Below are positions 1 through 10,946 of a stretch of DNA of 64,000 nt, piece after piece; the stretch's first letter is position 1; each line of letters starts with the position of its first letter. Where the stretch lies: positions 62,001 through 126,000 of the forward strand of contig CAMHCS010000001.1 in NCBI GenBank assembly GCA_946183785.1, given 5' to 3'. Made by a program: the position numbers and the translations under genes. This DNA is from an uncultured Selenomonadales bacterium (lineage in GTDB: Bacteria > Bacillota > Negativicutes > Selenomonadales > Selenomonadaceae). The notes under the pieces were generated by a model. That model was not told the DNA's origin. It ran no database searches and saw only the letters and a list, made by a program, of their open reading frames with translations.

Positions 1-28
1 GAATAAACTAAAAACTGACAACGGAATA

Positions 29-190
29 GTGTGGGGACAGGTGTGAAAACCTAACAGGGAATCCGGAAAAAAGCCGGAGCGGTCCCGCCGCTGTATGGGG
101 AGCGATCGTCAAAATGCCACTGGAGCGCGAGCTTTGGGAAGGTGACGAGGCGCGATGAACCTGAGCCAGAAGACCTGCCTGTCTCACGAT
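29..190 (+). promoter_or_regulatory. Cobalamin (B12) riboswitch
   Basis: This leader carries the conserved pieces of an adenosylcobalamin riboswitch: a CAGGGAA-type core near 56-63, GCCGCTGT near 87-94, the B12 box GCCACTG at 116-122, GGGAAGG near 136-142, and GAGCCAGAAGACCTGCC near 163-179. The outer strands (GTGGGGACAGGT-like on the left, ACCTGCCTGTC-like on the right) can pair to close the structure. It precedes a B12-dependent mutase operon, so cobalamin very probably controls that operon. Family knowledge supports ligand-dependent repression; the direction is not shown by sequence alone. The upstream promoter lies at or before the window edge. Confidence 0.95.
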
Positions 191-349
191 CACCGTTAGC
201 GTTCGTATTTCTGCGAACGCTTGCACCTGCGAAAGACGGGGAGGAGATCTGGAGATTCATGGGCGAACGTTTTGGCCTGGCGTTTCCGGCGCTTTATGCC
301 GGAGTTTTCAAGCGGCCTGAAAACGAGCCCCACTGCATCGGCCAGTCGA

Positions 350-378
350 TCTGCCCGCCTTTCGCGGACAGATTTTTT
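350..378 (+). terminator. Candidate riboswitch expression-platform terminator
   Basis: TCTGCCCGC (350-358) pairs with GCGGACAGA (364-372) with one mismatch, over a 5-base loop, and is followed by six T residues. It ends about 23 bases before the mutA ribosome binding site. It is the best candidate for the terminator controlled by the upstream riboswitch. Another hairpin, CCGGC/GCCGG near 287-302, lies between them and could take part in an alternative fold. Confidence 0.6.
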
Positions 379-414
379 CGTTTCTGAGGGTCTATTTTGT
401 AAAGGAGGGTTCTG

Positions 415-2612
415 ATGGAAGAAACAAAGAAAGCTCCCGAGGGCGAGCTCGACCTGCAGGCAATCCTGAAGCAGGCGGAAAGCAAGACGGACTTCCCTGA
501 AGTACCGCTTGACGAGTTCACACCGCCGACGGACGAGGAATGGAAGGTGGCCTGCGAGGCGCTGTTGAAAGGCGCGCCCTTTGATAAGGTCATGTTCACC
601 AAGACTTACGAGGGAATTACCTTCGAGCCGATGTATACCCGCAAGCATACGGAAGATATCCTGCCGAAGAATTCGTTCCCTGGCATGGGCGATTATCTGC
701 GCGGTGCGAATATCAGCGGGTATGTCAAGAAGCCCTGGGGCGTTGCGCAGTCCTGCGATGAAACGCTGCCGAAGGAAAACAACGAGCTTTTAAAGTTCGA
801 AGTTGAGAAAGGCTCCACGGTTTATAATATCCGCCTCGACGCGGCGACGCTCCAGAACGTCGATGCGAAGGATGCGGAAAAAGTCGGCGACGACGGCACC
901 AGCATTACGACGCTCGACGATATGCATGTGACGCTGGACGGCCTGAAGCTCAATGAATATCCGCTTTACATCTACGGCGGTGCGTCGGCTCTGCCGATGG
1001 TCGCGATGGTGGCCGGAACGATGAAAGCTTCCGGGCAGAAGACGGCGGATTTGAAGGGATTTATCGGCGCGAACCCGATCGGTCAGCTTGTTCGTAAGGG
1101 CAAGGGGATCGCTCCGCTGAAGCAGCTTTATGACGAGATGGCGGAAACGGCGAAGTGGGCGCTGAAGAACGCGCCGGGTCTCCGCACGGTCATGGTGCGC
1201 GACGACGTATTCAGCCGCGGCGGCGCCAACGACGTGCAGGACACCGCATACATCATCGCGATCGCGGTCGAGTATCTGCGCGCGTTGATGGAGCGCGGCC
1301 TTACGATCAAGGAAGCCGCGAGCCAGATCATGTTCGGCGTTTCGATGGGCGCGAATTTCTTCATGCAGATTGCGAAGCTCCGCGCGGCGCGTCCGATTTG
1401 GGCGAACATCATCAAGGCGTTCGGCGGCTCGGAAGAGGACGGCGCAATGCATGTGCACGGGCGTCCGGCGCTGTTCTTCAAGACCGTGTTCGACCCGTAT
1501 GTCAATATGCTCCGCAACACGACGGAAATTTTCTCCGGCGTCGTCGGCGGTATTGATTCCTATGAAAGCTCGGTTTTCGACGAGCCGATCCGCAAGGGCG
1601 ACGTGTTCTCGCGTCGTATCGCGCGCAATATGCAGATCATGCTGCAGGACGAGTTCGGCCTCACGCAGCCGATCGACCCGTCCGGCGGTTCCTGGGCTGT
1701 CGAGTCGTTGACGAAGCAGATGAAGGAAAAAATCTGGGCGGAATTCCAGGCGATCGAGGCGAAGGGCGGCATCGTCAAGGCTCTTGTCGAAGGCTACCCG
1801 CAGGCGGAGATCGAAAAGACGCTGGAAGCGCGCTTCAAGGCGCTTGAGCTTCGCAAAGACCGCATCGTCGGCAGCAACATGTATCCGAACATGACGGAGG
1901 AGTTGCTCGATCGCCGTGAAGAGGACCATGCGGCTCTGAAGAAGCAGCGTGTGGCTGACATCGAGGCTTATCTGAAGGATATCGATGACAAGCATAAGGC
2001 GGAAACGCTCGACAAGCTGGCGAAGGCCGGCGAGGGCGCCGTGGTCGACGCCGCGATCGAGGCGGCGCAGGCCGGCGCGACGATTGCCGAGATTCGCAAG
2101 GCTCTGAACAAGGGCGGCGAGCCGGAGAGCGTCAAGATCATCGAGCCGCATCGCTGGAGCGAGCGCTATGAAGACCTCCGCATGGCGACGGAGAAGTACA
2201 AGAAGGAGCACAACGGCGACAACGTCAAGGTGTTCCTTGCGAATATGGGCCCGATTCCGCAGCACAAGGCGCGCGCCGATTTCTCGACGAGCTTCCTGCA
2301 GGTCGGCGAGTTCCAGGTGGAGCTCAATAACGGCTTCAAGACGACGGACGAGGCCGCCGAGGCAGCCGCTAAGTCCGGCGCCGACGTTGCGGTCATTTGC
2401 TCGACGGACAAGACGTATCCCGAGATCGTTCCGGATCTCGCGCCGAAGCTCAAGAAAGCGCTGCCGAACGCGACGATCTATTTGGCGGGCGCGGCTCCGA
2501 AAGACCTCGAGCCGGTATATAAAGAAGCGGGCGTTGACGATTTCATTTCGGTCAAGGCGAACTGCTACCAGATCCTGCGGTTCCTGCAGAAGAAGAAAGG
2601 GATGATTGATTG

Positions 2613-2613
<1 letters not shown>
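415..2613 (+). CDS. mutA: Methylmalonyl-CoA mutase, small (non-catalytic) subunit
   Basis: This is the small subunit of the heterodimeric B12 mutase that interconverts methylmalonyl-CoA and succinyl-CoA in the propionate pathway. The 732-residue protein has the mutase barrel (about residues 40-480) and a C-terminal flavodoxin-like cobalamin-binding fold (about 605-730). In that fold the base-off motif DxHxxG is absent: the equivalent region reads [13 protein letters not shown]. The true B12-binding subunit is the next gene, as in known MutA/MutB pairs. The start ATG follows AAAGGAGG at 401-408. The gene overlaps mutB by one base (TGATG). It lies directly downstream of the cobalamin riboswitch, which should control the whole operon. 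Confidence 0.93.
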
Positions 2614-4814
<2,201 letters not shown>

Positions 4815-4818
4815 GATT

Positions 4819-6006
4819 ATGCCCGAGTATACGACCTCAAAACCGGAGTGGGCGCCCGAGGAAAACGACGATAAATTCGCATGCGGCGTAATGAGCGGTA
4901 TCGAAGGTATCACCGACACGACGATCGGCAACGTGAACCCTGCCATCAAAAGCGGGGCGCTGAAGCCGAAGCGTCGGAAGGAGCCCACGGTTGACGAATA
5001 CGTGGAGGGAATCGGGAACGGCGACAGGGTCATGCTCTCGCGGGCGATTACGCTGATTGAGAGCAACAACCCCTCGCATTTTCCCAGAGCCCAGCGCGTT
5101 CTCCAAGGATTGCTCCCGAAGACGGGGAAGGCACTCCGAATCGGAATCACCGGCGTACCGGGCGCAGGAAAGAGCACGTTGATTGAGGCGTTCGGGAATA
5201 TGCTCTGCGACATGGGGCACCACGTCGCGGTGCTCGCGGTCGATCCGACCAGCTCCGTCACGCGGGGCTCGATACTCGGCGACAAGACCCGTATGGGAAC
5301 CCTGTCGAGAAGGCCGGAGGTATTCATCCGGCCTTCCCCGGCGGGGGGGATGCTCGGCGGCGTCGCGAGAAAGAGCCGCGAGACGATGCTGCTCTGCGAA
5401 GCGGCGGGCTATGATGTGATTCTCGTCGAGACGGTGGGCGTCGGCCAGTCCGAGACCACGGTCCGCTCGATGGTGGATTTCTTCATGCTCGTGGTGCTTA
5501 CCGGCGCGGGCGACGATCTGCAAGGGATCAAGAAGGGCATCATGGAGCTTGCGGACGCCATCGTGGTCAACAAGGCGGACGGCGACAACTACGTCAAAGC
5601 CAAAGTGACCCGCGGCGAGTACGAGCGCATGATCGAGTTCATACGCCCGGCCACCGAAGGCTGGCAGACCCATGCCTACCTTGCTTCTGCGCTGAAAAAG
5701 ACGGGGCTCAAGGAACTGTGGGACATCATCCGCGCCTTCAGCAAGGTCACGCATGATTCCGGCGTGTTCCAGCGCCGTCGTGAGGAGCAGCTCCTCGATT
5801 GGGTGCACAGCATGGTGGACGAGCATCTGCACAATCTCTTCTTCGACGATCCTGTGATCCAGGGGCGTATGCCGGAGATCAGGGAGGCAGTCCTGAAGGG
5901 CGTCGTTTCGCCGACGCAGGCCGTAGCCGAGCTTATCAATATGTTTGATATCGAGCGGGCGGCAAAGCGTCACGTCGATTTGTTCCACCCGGAGACAAAT
6001 AAGTAA
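4819..6006 (+). CDS. meaB: MeaB/ArgK-type GTPase, methylmalonyl-CoA mutase chaperone
   Basis: This G3E-family GTPase gates B12 loading and protects the mutase. The P-loop GVPGAGKST is at about residues 112-120, a Mg-binding DPTSS follows, then VETVGVGQSE as the switch region and NKADGDNY as the guanine-specificity region. The family core is about 330 residues; this protein has 395. It has an N-terminal extension of about 60 residues, rich in charged residues and ending in PKRRKEPTVDEY, which I do not recognise. GGAGG at 4805-4809 precedes the ATG, four bases after the mutB stop. It is the last gene of the riboswitch operon, before a hairpin terminator. Confidence 0.93.
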   Translation: MPEYTTSKPEWAPEENDDKFACGVMSGIEGITDTTIGNVNPAIKSGALKPKRRKEPTVDEYVEGIGNGDRVMLSRAITLIESNNPSHFPRAQRVLQGLLPKTGKALRIGITGVPGAGKSTLIEAFGNMLCDMGHHVAVLAVDPTSSVTRGSILGDKTRMGTLSRRPEVFIRPSPAGGMLGGVARKSRETMLLCEAAGYDVILVETVGVGQSETTVRSMVDFFMLVVLTGAGDDLQGIKKGIMELADAIVVNKADGDNYVKAKVTRGEYERMIEFIRPATEGWQTHAYLASALKKTGLKELWDIIRAFSKVTHDSGVFQRRREEQLLDWVHSMVDEHLHNLFFDDPVIQGRMPEIREAVLKGVVSPTQAVAELINMFDIERAAKRHVDLFHPETNK

Positions 6007-6009
6007 AAT

Positions 6010-6045
6010 AGAAAAGCGTCGTCCCGTAAAAGGCGGCGCTTTTCT
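6010..6045 (+). terminator. Hairpin after meaB
   Basis: AGAAAAGCGTCG (6010-6021) pairs with CGGCGCTTTTCT (6034-6045) with one mismatch. The right arm itself contains the T-rich run. It starts three bases after the meaB stop and probably ends the mutase operon transcript. Confidence 0.65.
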
Positions 6046-6077
6046 TGGCGTAAAATAAAAGAGTGGAGGGGGCTTTC

Positions 6078-6647
6078 ATGTACACAAAAAAAATATACTT
6101 TGCGGGCGGGAGCTTCCATGAGCTGCAGGAAGTTTTTTCGCGGGTGCAGGGCGTCGTGACCACGACCGCGGGATATATCAATTCCGAAGTCGAGGCGCCG
6201 CAGTACGAGGACGTGATCCGCGGCAAAACCGGTGCGGCGATGGGAGTGGAGATCTCCTTCAATCCGAAAAAGATCGATCTCTCGATGCTGATGGACATCC
6301 TTTTCACGGTCATCAACCCTTATGTCAAGGACAGGCAGGGAAAATGTGAAGGGCCGATGTATCGGAGCGGCGTCTACTACGATTCGGCGGAGGACGCGCC
6401 GATTGTGGATTACCATATGAACTTCATTCGCAATCGCAAAAAAGTCCCTGCCGCAACAAACGCGGCGCTGACCGTCAACGACCCGAACCACGATCCTAAC
6501 GGTCCAAGACAGTGCTACGCGGAGGCCATGCGCCTGAAAAGCTTCCACCCGGCGGACGAGGAGCACCAAAACTACCTGAGACGTCACCCGGAGCTTTCCA
6601 CCCATATCGACTTCGCTTTACTGAAGGACTTGGGGATCATCAAATAG
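6078..6647 (+). CDS. MsrA-like protein with catalytic Cys replaced by Ser
   Basis: The fold is that of peptide methionine (S)-sulfoxide reductase. Family landmarks are FAGGSFHE at residues 8-15, TTTAGYINS, YEDVIRGKTG, MYRSGVYYD and FHPADEEHQNYL. In MsrA the first motif is GGCFW, where Cys is the nucleophile. Here codon 12 is AGC, Ser, and the next residues are Phe-His. Cys remains at residues 90 and 146. The 189-residue length is normal, so this is not a broken gene. It may be a pseudoenzyme, or it may use another Cys. ATG 6078 is preferred over GTG 6063 because GGAGGGGG at 6065-6072 then fits as the ribosome binding site. It has its own terminator downstream. Confidence 0.85.
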   Translation: MYTKKIYFAGGSFHELQEVFSRVQGVVTTTAGYINSEVEAPQYEDVIRGKTGAAMGVEISFNPKKIDLSMLMDILFTVINPYVKDRQGKCEGPMYRSGVYYDSAEDAPIVDYHMNFIRNRKKVPAATNAALTVNDPNHDPNGPRQCYAEAMRLKSFHPADEEHQNYLRRHPELSTHIDFALLKDLGIIK

Positions 6648-6661
6648 TGCGGAACAAACAA

Positions 6662-6712
6662 AAATCCCTTCGCTTTGGTCAACCAATGACCGAGCGAAGG
6701 GATTTCTTTCTT
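6662..6712. terminator. Bidirectional terminator between msrA-like gene and feo operon
   Basis: AAATCCCTTCGCT near 6662 pairs with AGCGAAGGGATTT ending at 6705, with an inner GGTCA/TGACC stem. It is followed by CTTTCTTTTT on the plus strand and preceded by an A-rich run that serves the minus strand. It sits between convergent genes. Confidence 0.8.
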
Positions 6713-6713
6713 T

Positions 6714-6866
6714 TTATTTCCCGCAGTGCGGGCAGCTTGTACAGCTCGTGCAGCTGGATTCCGTGCCGCAGCAGTCGTGTTTGTCGTCGGCGAAATTGCG
6801 GTAGATGTGGCGTCCGGCGGCGATAAGCGCGACGCCGAGAACGGCGCCCAAAATGTAAGTTGCCAT
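6714..6866 (-). CDS. Small Cys-rich membrane peptide linked to FeoB
   Basis: A 50-residue frame starts at the ATG complementary to 6864-6866, 12 bases after the feoB stop. Its N-terminus is one membrane segment (ATYILGAVLGVALIAAG). The C-terminal tail holds six Cys residues in CC, CxxC and CxxC arrangements and ends in PHCGK. Short FeoB-associated Cys-rich proteins are known next to feoB in many Firmicutes. A role in the iron transporter, perhaps metal handling at the inner face, is inferred from that context. The ribosome binding site is a GAGGTGA-type sequence just upstream. Its stop lies beside the shared terminator. Confidence 0.75.
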   Translation of the reverse strand: MATYILGAVLGVALIAAGRHIYRNFADDKHDCCGTESSCTSCTSCPHCGK

Positions 6867-6878
6867 GATTATTTCACC

Positions 6879-8777
6879 TCAAAATCCCATCAGCCTGCCG
6901 CCCTGATAGACGAGCAGGGATACAACCCACGCGATGGCGAACATGTACGCGGCGGAGAAGCCCATCCACTTCCATGAGCCGGTTTCCTTCTTGATGGTAC
7001 CGAGGGCAGTGACGCAGGGAGTGTAGAGCTGGGAGAAAACCATGAACGCTACGGCGGACATCGTGGTGAACGCGTTCGCCATGCCGCTCTGCATCAGCGT
7101 CGCAGCCGTTTCTACGGCGTCTTCCGCCTCGGCGGAGATTTCGCCGACGCCGTACAGGATGCCCATCGTCGAGACCACCGACTCCTTGGCGAGAATGCCG
7201 GTGATGACGGCGGCGCCCGCTTCCCAGGTGTCGAAGCCGTGGAAGATAAAGAGTTTCGACATGCCCGTTCCGAGGGCGGCGAGGAAGCTCTCGTTCATTT
7301 CTTCCGTCATGCCGCTGAAGTTAAAGTTGCTGAGGAACCAGATCAGGACGGACATTGCGAAGATGATTGTTCCGGCTTTGATCAGATAGCCTTTGCCCTT
7401 ATCCCAGGTTTCAAGCAGGACGGTTTTCGCGTCCGGCAGACGGTAAGGGGGGAGTTCCAGCAGGAAGGTGGAGCCTTGCTCCTGGAAGACCGTGCCGCCC
7501 AGGAGCTTCGCGGCGACAATCGCCATGACGACGCCGAGAATATACATGGTAAAGACGACGTTCGCGGCGTTGTCCGGGAAGAACATCGCGGCGAAGAGCG
7601 CCATGATCGGCAGCTTTGCGCCGCAGGTCAAGAATGGCGTCACGAGAATCGAGGTCATGCGGTCTTTCTCCGAGTCCAGCGCCCGGGCGCCCATGATGGC
7701 GGGAACGGCGCAGCCGAATCCCATCATCAGCGGCATGATTCCCTTGCCGGTCAGACCGACGCGGCGCATGATCGGGTCGGTGATGAAGGCGACCCGCGCC
7801 ATGTAGCCGGTGCCGTCCAGAAAGCTCAGGCAGAAGAACAGTACGAAGATCAGCGGCACGAAGGTCAGCACGCCGCCGACGCCGCCGATGACGCCGTCCA
7901 CGATCAGCGACTGCATCCAGTCGGCGACTTCCCAGGATTCCAAAGTTTCGGTCACGGCGTCGGTCAGAGGCCCGCCGATGAAGTCGTCCAGCGCGTCGGC
8001 CATCGGTTGCCCGATCCATTCAAAGGTAATCTGGAATACCGCGTACAGCATAACGAGGAACAGCGGCAGCGCCGTCCAGCCGTTCGCCAGGACAGCGTCG
8101 ATCTTTTCCGTGAGGTCGGGACTGGCGCCCGCGACAGAAACGCATTCCGCCACCACGCTGTCAATGAATGCGTACCGCTCTTCGATGATTTTTTCTTCAA
8201 GCGCGGCTTCGGAAAGGCCGCTTCTGCGGAGCTCCTCAACGCGGGCGATATGCGCGAGTACTTTTTCACTGGGGTGATATTTATCCATTACAGTGGAGGT
8301 GAAAACATCGAGCAAGGTGCGGATACTGTCATGGTTTCGCGCTGTCGTTTCAACCACGGGCATACCGAGCGCCGCGCCAAGCGTTTCCGTATCCACACGG
8401 ATGCCGTGACGCTTCGCCTCATCCTGCATGTTGAGGTCCAGCAACAACGGGACGCCCTGCTCCAAGAGCTGGATTGTCAGATAGAGATTGCGCTCGAGGT
8501 TGGACGAGTCGAGCACGTCCACCACGAGGTCGGGCTTTTCGTTCAGCAGGTAGTCGATCACGATCTTTTCTTCCGGCGAGCGCGCATTTACGCTGTAAGT
8601 GCCGGGCAGGTCGACGACGGAAATGTGCCGGCCCTGGTGGGAGAGATAGCCGATCTTTTTGTCGACGGTCACGCCGGGCCAGTTTCCGATTTTTTGCCGC
8701 GCGCCGGTCAGTTCGTTGAAGATGGTGGATTTTCCCGTATTCGGATTGCCCGTCAGGGCAACTGCTAATGAAGACAT
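6879..8777 (-). CDS. feoB: Ferrous iron transporter FeoB
   Basis: FeoB moves Fe2+ across the inner membrane using a fused GTPase domain. The 632-residue protein starts with G1 GNPNTGKST (about residues 10-18), then G3 VDLPGTYS (about 56-63) and NMQDEAKRHG as the G4 region. The membrane domain holds the conserved Gate-type segments, including CAVPAIMGAR and CGAKLPIMALFAA. The length is at the short end of the family, with no sign of truncation at either end. It sits 85 bases after feoA in the same direction, with a small Cys-rich peptide after it. The operon is probably iron-repressed through the Fur-like site upstream of feoA. Confidence 0.96.
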   Translation of the reverse strand: MSSLAVALTGNPNTGKSTIFNELTGARQKIGNWPGVTVDKKIGYLSHQGRHISVVDLPGTYSVNARSPEEKIVIDYLLNEKPDLVVDVLDSSNLERNLYLTIQLLEQGVPLLLDLNMQDEAKRHGIRVDTETLGAALGMPVVETTARNHDSIRTLLDVFTSTVMDKYHPSEKVLAHIARVEELRRSGLSEAALEEKIIEERYAFIDSVVAECVSVAGASPDLTEKIDAVLANGWTALPLFLVMLYAVFQITFEWIGQPMADALDDFIGGPLTDAVTETLESWEVADWMQSLIVDGVIGGVGGVLTFVPLIFVLFFCLSFLDGTGYMARVAFITDPIMRRVGLTGKGIMPLMMGFGCAVPAIMGARALDSEKDRMTSILVTPFLTCGAKLPIMALFAAMFFPDNAANVVFTMYILGVVMAIVAAKLLGGTVFQEQGSTFLLELPPYRLPDAKTVLLETWDKGKGYLIKAGTIIFAMSVLIWFLSNFNFSGMTEEMNESFLAALGTGMSKLFIFHGFDTWEAGAAVITGILAKESVVSTMGILYGVGEISAEAEDAVETAATLMQSGMANAFTTMSAVAFMVFSQLYTPCVTALGTIKKETGSWKWMGFSAAYMFAIAWVVSLLVYQGGRLMGF

Positions 8778-8862
8778 GGTATGTTCCCTTCTTTTTGAAT
8801 TTTGCCAACGACAATATAATATGAAGAAACAAGTAAGAATTCCTTACACGTTTACCTCAAAA

Positions 8863-9087
8863 TTATGCCAGCGCTTTGACTTCGATCGAAGCCGCATCGT
8901 CTCGGCGAAGCGCCAGATGGTAAGAGCGCACCCGCAGCGCCATAGGGTCGCCGAGCGGCGCGGAGCGAAGCACCGTGACTGTCGTTCCGGGGACGAGCCC
9001 CATTGTCATCAGTCGATTTTTCAGGGGCGAGTCCGCGACGGAGCGAACGGTAAATCGCTGCCCGGACTTTCCTTCCCGTAATGTCAT
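8863..9087 (-). CDS. feoA: FeoA SH3-like iron transport accessory protein
   Basis: This is a 74-residue FeoA-domain protein with the family signature LMTMGLVPGTTVTVLRSAPLGDP. FeoA is a small cytosolic SH3-like partner of FeoB. It is the first gene of the feo operon; a well-placed AGGAGGCAGGC ribosome binding site precedes its ATG. The promoter and candidate Fur box lie 30-50 bases upstream. Confidence 0.93.
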   Translation of the reverse strand: MTLREGKSGQRFTVRSVADSPLKNRLMTMGLVPGTTVTVLRSAPLGDPMALRVRSYHLALRRDDAASIEVKALA

Positions 9088-9109
9088 TTTGCCTGCCTCC
9101 TATTTGGAA

Positions 9110-9138
9110 TTTATAATCAATATGATTTTCTTTATCAA
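9110..9138 (-). promoter_or_regulatory. feo promoter with candidate Fur box
   Basis: On the minus strand, TTGATA (9138-9133) and TATAAA (9115-9110) are separated by 17 bases. The 19 bases GATAAAGAAAATCATATTG (9136-9118) match the classical Fur consensus at 14 of 19 positions by eye. They cover the -35 and spacer, where a repressor would block polymerase. The promoter is well supported; the Fur assignment is inference. Confidence 0.6.
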
Positions 9139-9285
9139 AATATAAACCCAGTGGGGCGATTTGTCAAGATGAAGATGAGTATATTTTTCGAATAAAGAAC
9201 TGCGGCACGGGAAATATCGTTTGCGGCAGGATTTTATAGTGACGACGGCGAATCATTATCCGATTATATTGTTGACATTGGAGGG

Positions 9286-9453
9286 TAAAGGAAGCACTGA
9301 ATAAGTCCCGCCGCGCCCCTGACGGGTCTTTTTCCGTCATGCTGCGTCAAAGTGCTCTCGACGTAGCTCTGCTACGACTTCGAGCACTTTTCCTTGCCTG
9401 ACGAAAAAATCCCTCGACAGGGCCACGACTTGACTTAATCAGTGCTTCCTTAA
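9286..9453. repeat. 168-bp palindromic element, copy 1
   Basis: One of five elements of exactly 168 bp. The ends are the near-perfect inverted repeat TTAAGGAAGCACTGA; the left end here reads TAAAGG. The whole element is one imperfect inverted repeat of roughly 82-base arms around a TCT centre. Interior bases look identical to copies 2 and 5. It lies between feoA and the glycosyltransferase fusion. The rest of this gap (9139-9285 and 9454-9533) holds no gene I can support. Confidence 0.95.
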
Positions 9454-9533
9454 AGAAATAGAGATAAAAAATGATGCAAGCAGCGATCTGTTTTCCATAT
9501 TAAGAAGATGTAACCAAAATGGAGGCGAACTGT

Positions 9534-10901
9534 ATGAAAAAACTTAGCATTATCTTACCTGTTCGGAACGGGATTTCGTATACACGTCAATGTATTGAGA
9601 TACTGCGCGGATATGCGCTTCCGTCCTGTGAATATATCGTTATCGACAATGAATCGGCGGATGGGACGAGAAAATGGCTGACGGCGCAATCGAATATCAA
9701 GGTGGTACAAGGCAGCGCTTCTTGGAGTCTGGCGCGAGCTTTTAATGAAGGGCGAAAAAAAGCGCGAGGCGAATTACTCCTTTTTTTGCATAATGATACA
9801 GTGTGTAGCCGCGACGCTATCCCGGCTTTGATAAAGGTTGTAGAAATGGAGGGCGTGGCTGCGGCAGGGCCCTTGACAAATCGTTGTATGCATTACAAAC
9901 AGTTTGTGGAGCCAGATGCGTATCAATCACCGGATGAGATGCAGGCCTTTGCTTCTAAGCTTTCTCATGGAGGGGAGAAGATTTCCGTAAATGTATGCCT
10001 GTTTTTGGAGAGCTTTTGCATGATGGTGCGGGCAAGAGCGTTTGATGAAGTGGGCGGTTTTGATGAACGGTTCAACGGCGTCGGATATGAAGACGTGGAT
10101 TTTTCTTTTCGCCTTTTACAGGCGGGATACTGGCTTTGCATAGCTTCTGTTTACGTCCATCATGGGGAGGGGAGTTTTGAGATCAACCGCCTTTCCAGGG
10201 AGAAAACGTATAGAGAGACCAATCAGGCCTTCCAAGCCAAATGGGGAATTGATTTATCTTATTCCGCAGGTATTCGTTATGATTTACTGAAATATATGGA
10301 TATCAGCCGTCCGGATATTTCCGTGCTGGAGATTGGGTGTGCGCTTGGCGGCAACCTGATGTGTATAAAGTGGAATAATCCAAGTGCTTCGCTTTTCGGC
10401 TTTGAGCTGAATCCGTCTTCCGTTGCGATTGCGAAGAATTTTGGAAACGTTAAGGTCGCTAATGCGGAAAATATGGATTATGAGGAGTTTCGGGGGAAGT
10501 TCGATTACGTTATGGCCGGGGATTTGATTGAACATCTGAGAGATCCGTGGTCGTTTGTCAAGAAAATGAAAGAAGTCCTTAAGCCGGGAGGAAAATTTCT
10601 TGCCAGTATTCCGAATGTAGCGCATATATCGAACGTTTATGGTTTGTTGCACGGTTTTTGGAATTACACGGACGAGGGGTTGTTGGACCGGACGCACCTT
10701 CGGTTTTTTACAAGAAATACGATTTTTGAAATGTTTCAGGATGCAGGCTTCCGGATTGAGGAATGCAGCTATAATACTGTAGCGCTGCCCGAGTCTATGC
10801 ATAGTCTTTTGGATACGCTGACTAAGATTCCGGAGTTTCCTGTGTCCAGGGATAATTTGGAGGCATTCCAGATTTTTGTGAAAGCCGGTTTGAAAGAATA
10901 A
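9534..10901 (+). CDS. Fusion of family 2 glycosyltransferase and SAM methyltransferase
   Basis: Residues 1 to about 225 are a GT-A family 2 glycosyltransferase: SIILPVRNG start, IVIDNESADGT, FLHNDT as the DxD-like metal site, then FNGVGYEDVDFSFR. Residues about 240-455 are a class I SAM-dependent methyltransferase with VLEIGCALGGNL as motif I and DYVMAGDLIEHL downstream. Such fusions occur in O-antigen or surface-glycan modification; the acceptor is unknown. ATG 9534 is preferred over ATG 9519 because GGAGG (9521-9525) is correctly spaced from it. The gene is visibly more AT-rich than its neighbours and stands alone between a palindromic element and recG, suggesting horizontal acquisition. 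Confidence 0.88.
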   Translation: MKKLSIILPVRNGISYTRQCIEILRGYALPSCEYIVIDNESADGTRKWLTAQSNIKVVQGSASWSLARAFNEGRKKARGELLLFLHNDTVCSRDAIPALIKVVEMEGVAAAGPLTNRCMHYKQFVEPDAYQSPDEMQAFASKLSHGGEKISVNVCLFLESFCMMVRARAFDEVGGFDERFNGVGYEDVDFSFRLLQAGYWLCIASVYVHHGEGSFEINRLSREKTYRETNQAFQAKWGIDLSYSAGIRYDLLKYMDISRPDISVLEIGCALGGNLMCIKWNNPSASLFGFELNPSSVAIAKNFGNVKVANAENMDYEEFRGKFDYVMAGDLIEHLRDPWSFVKKMKEVLKPGGKFLASIPNVAHISNVYGLLHGFWNYTDEGLLDRTHLRFFTRNTIFEMFQDAGFRIEECSYNTVALPESMHSLLDTLTKIPEFPVSRDNLEAFQIFVKAGLKE

Positions 10902-10946
10902 CTATTTCGTAAATAACAGTCGCAATTTAATGGGGGGAGGGAGCGT

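Noticed and set aside
9251..9267. AATCATTATCCGATTAT as a Fur box
   Set aside because: Only about 12 of 19 positions fit and it is over 160 bases upstream of feoA. The site overlapping the feoA promoter at 9118-9136 is a better candidate.
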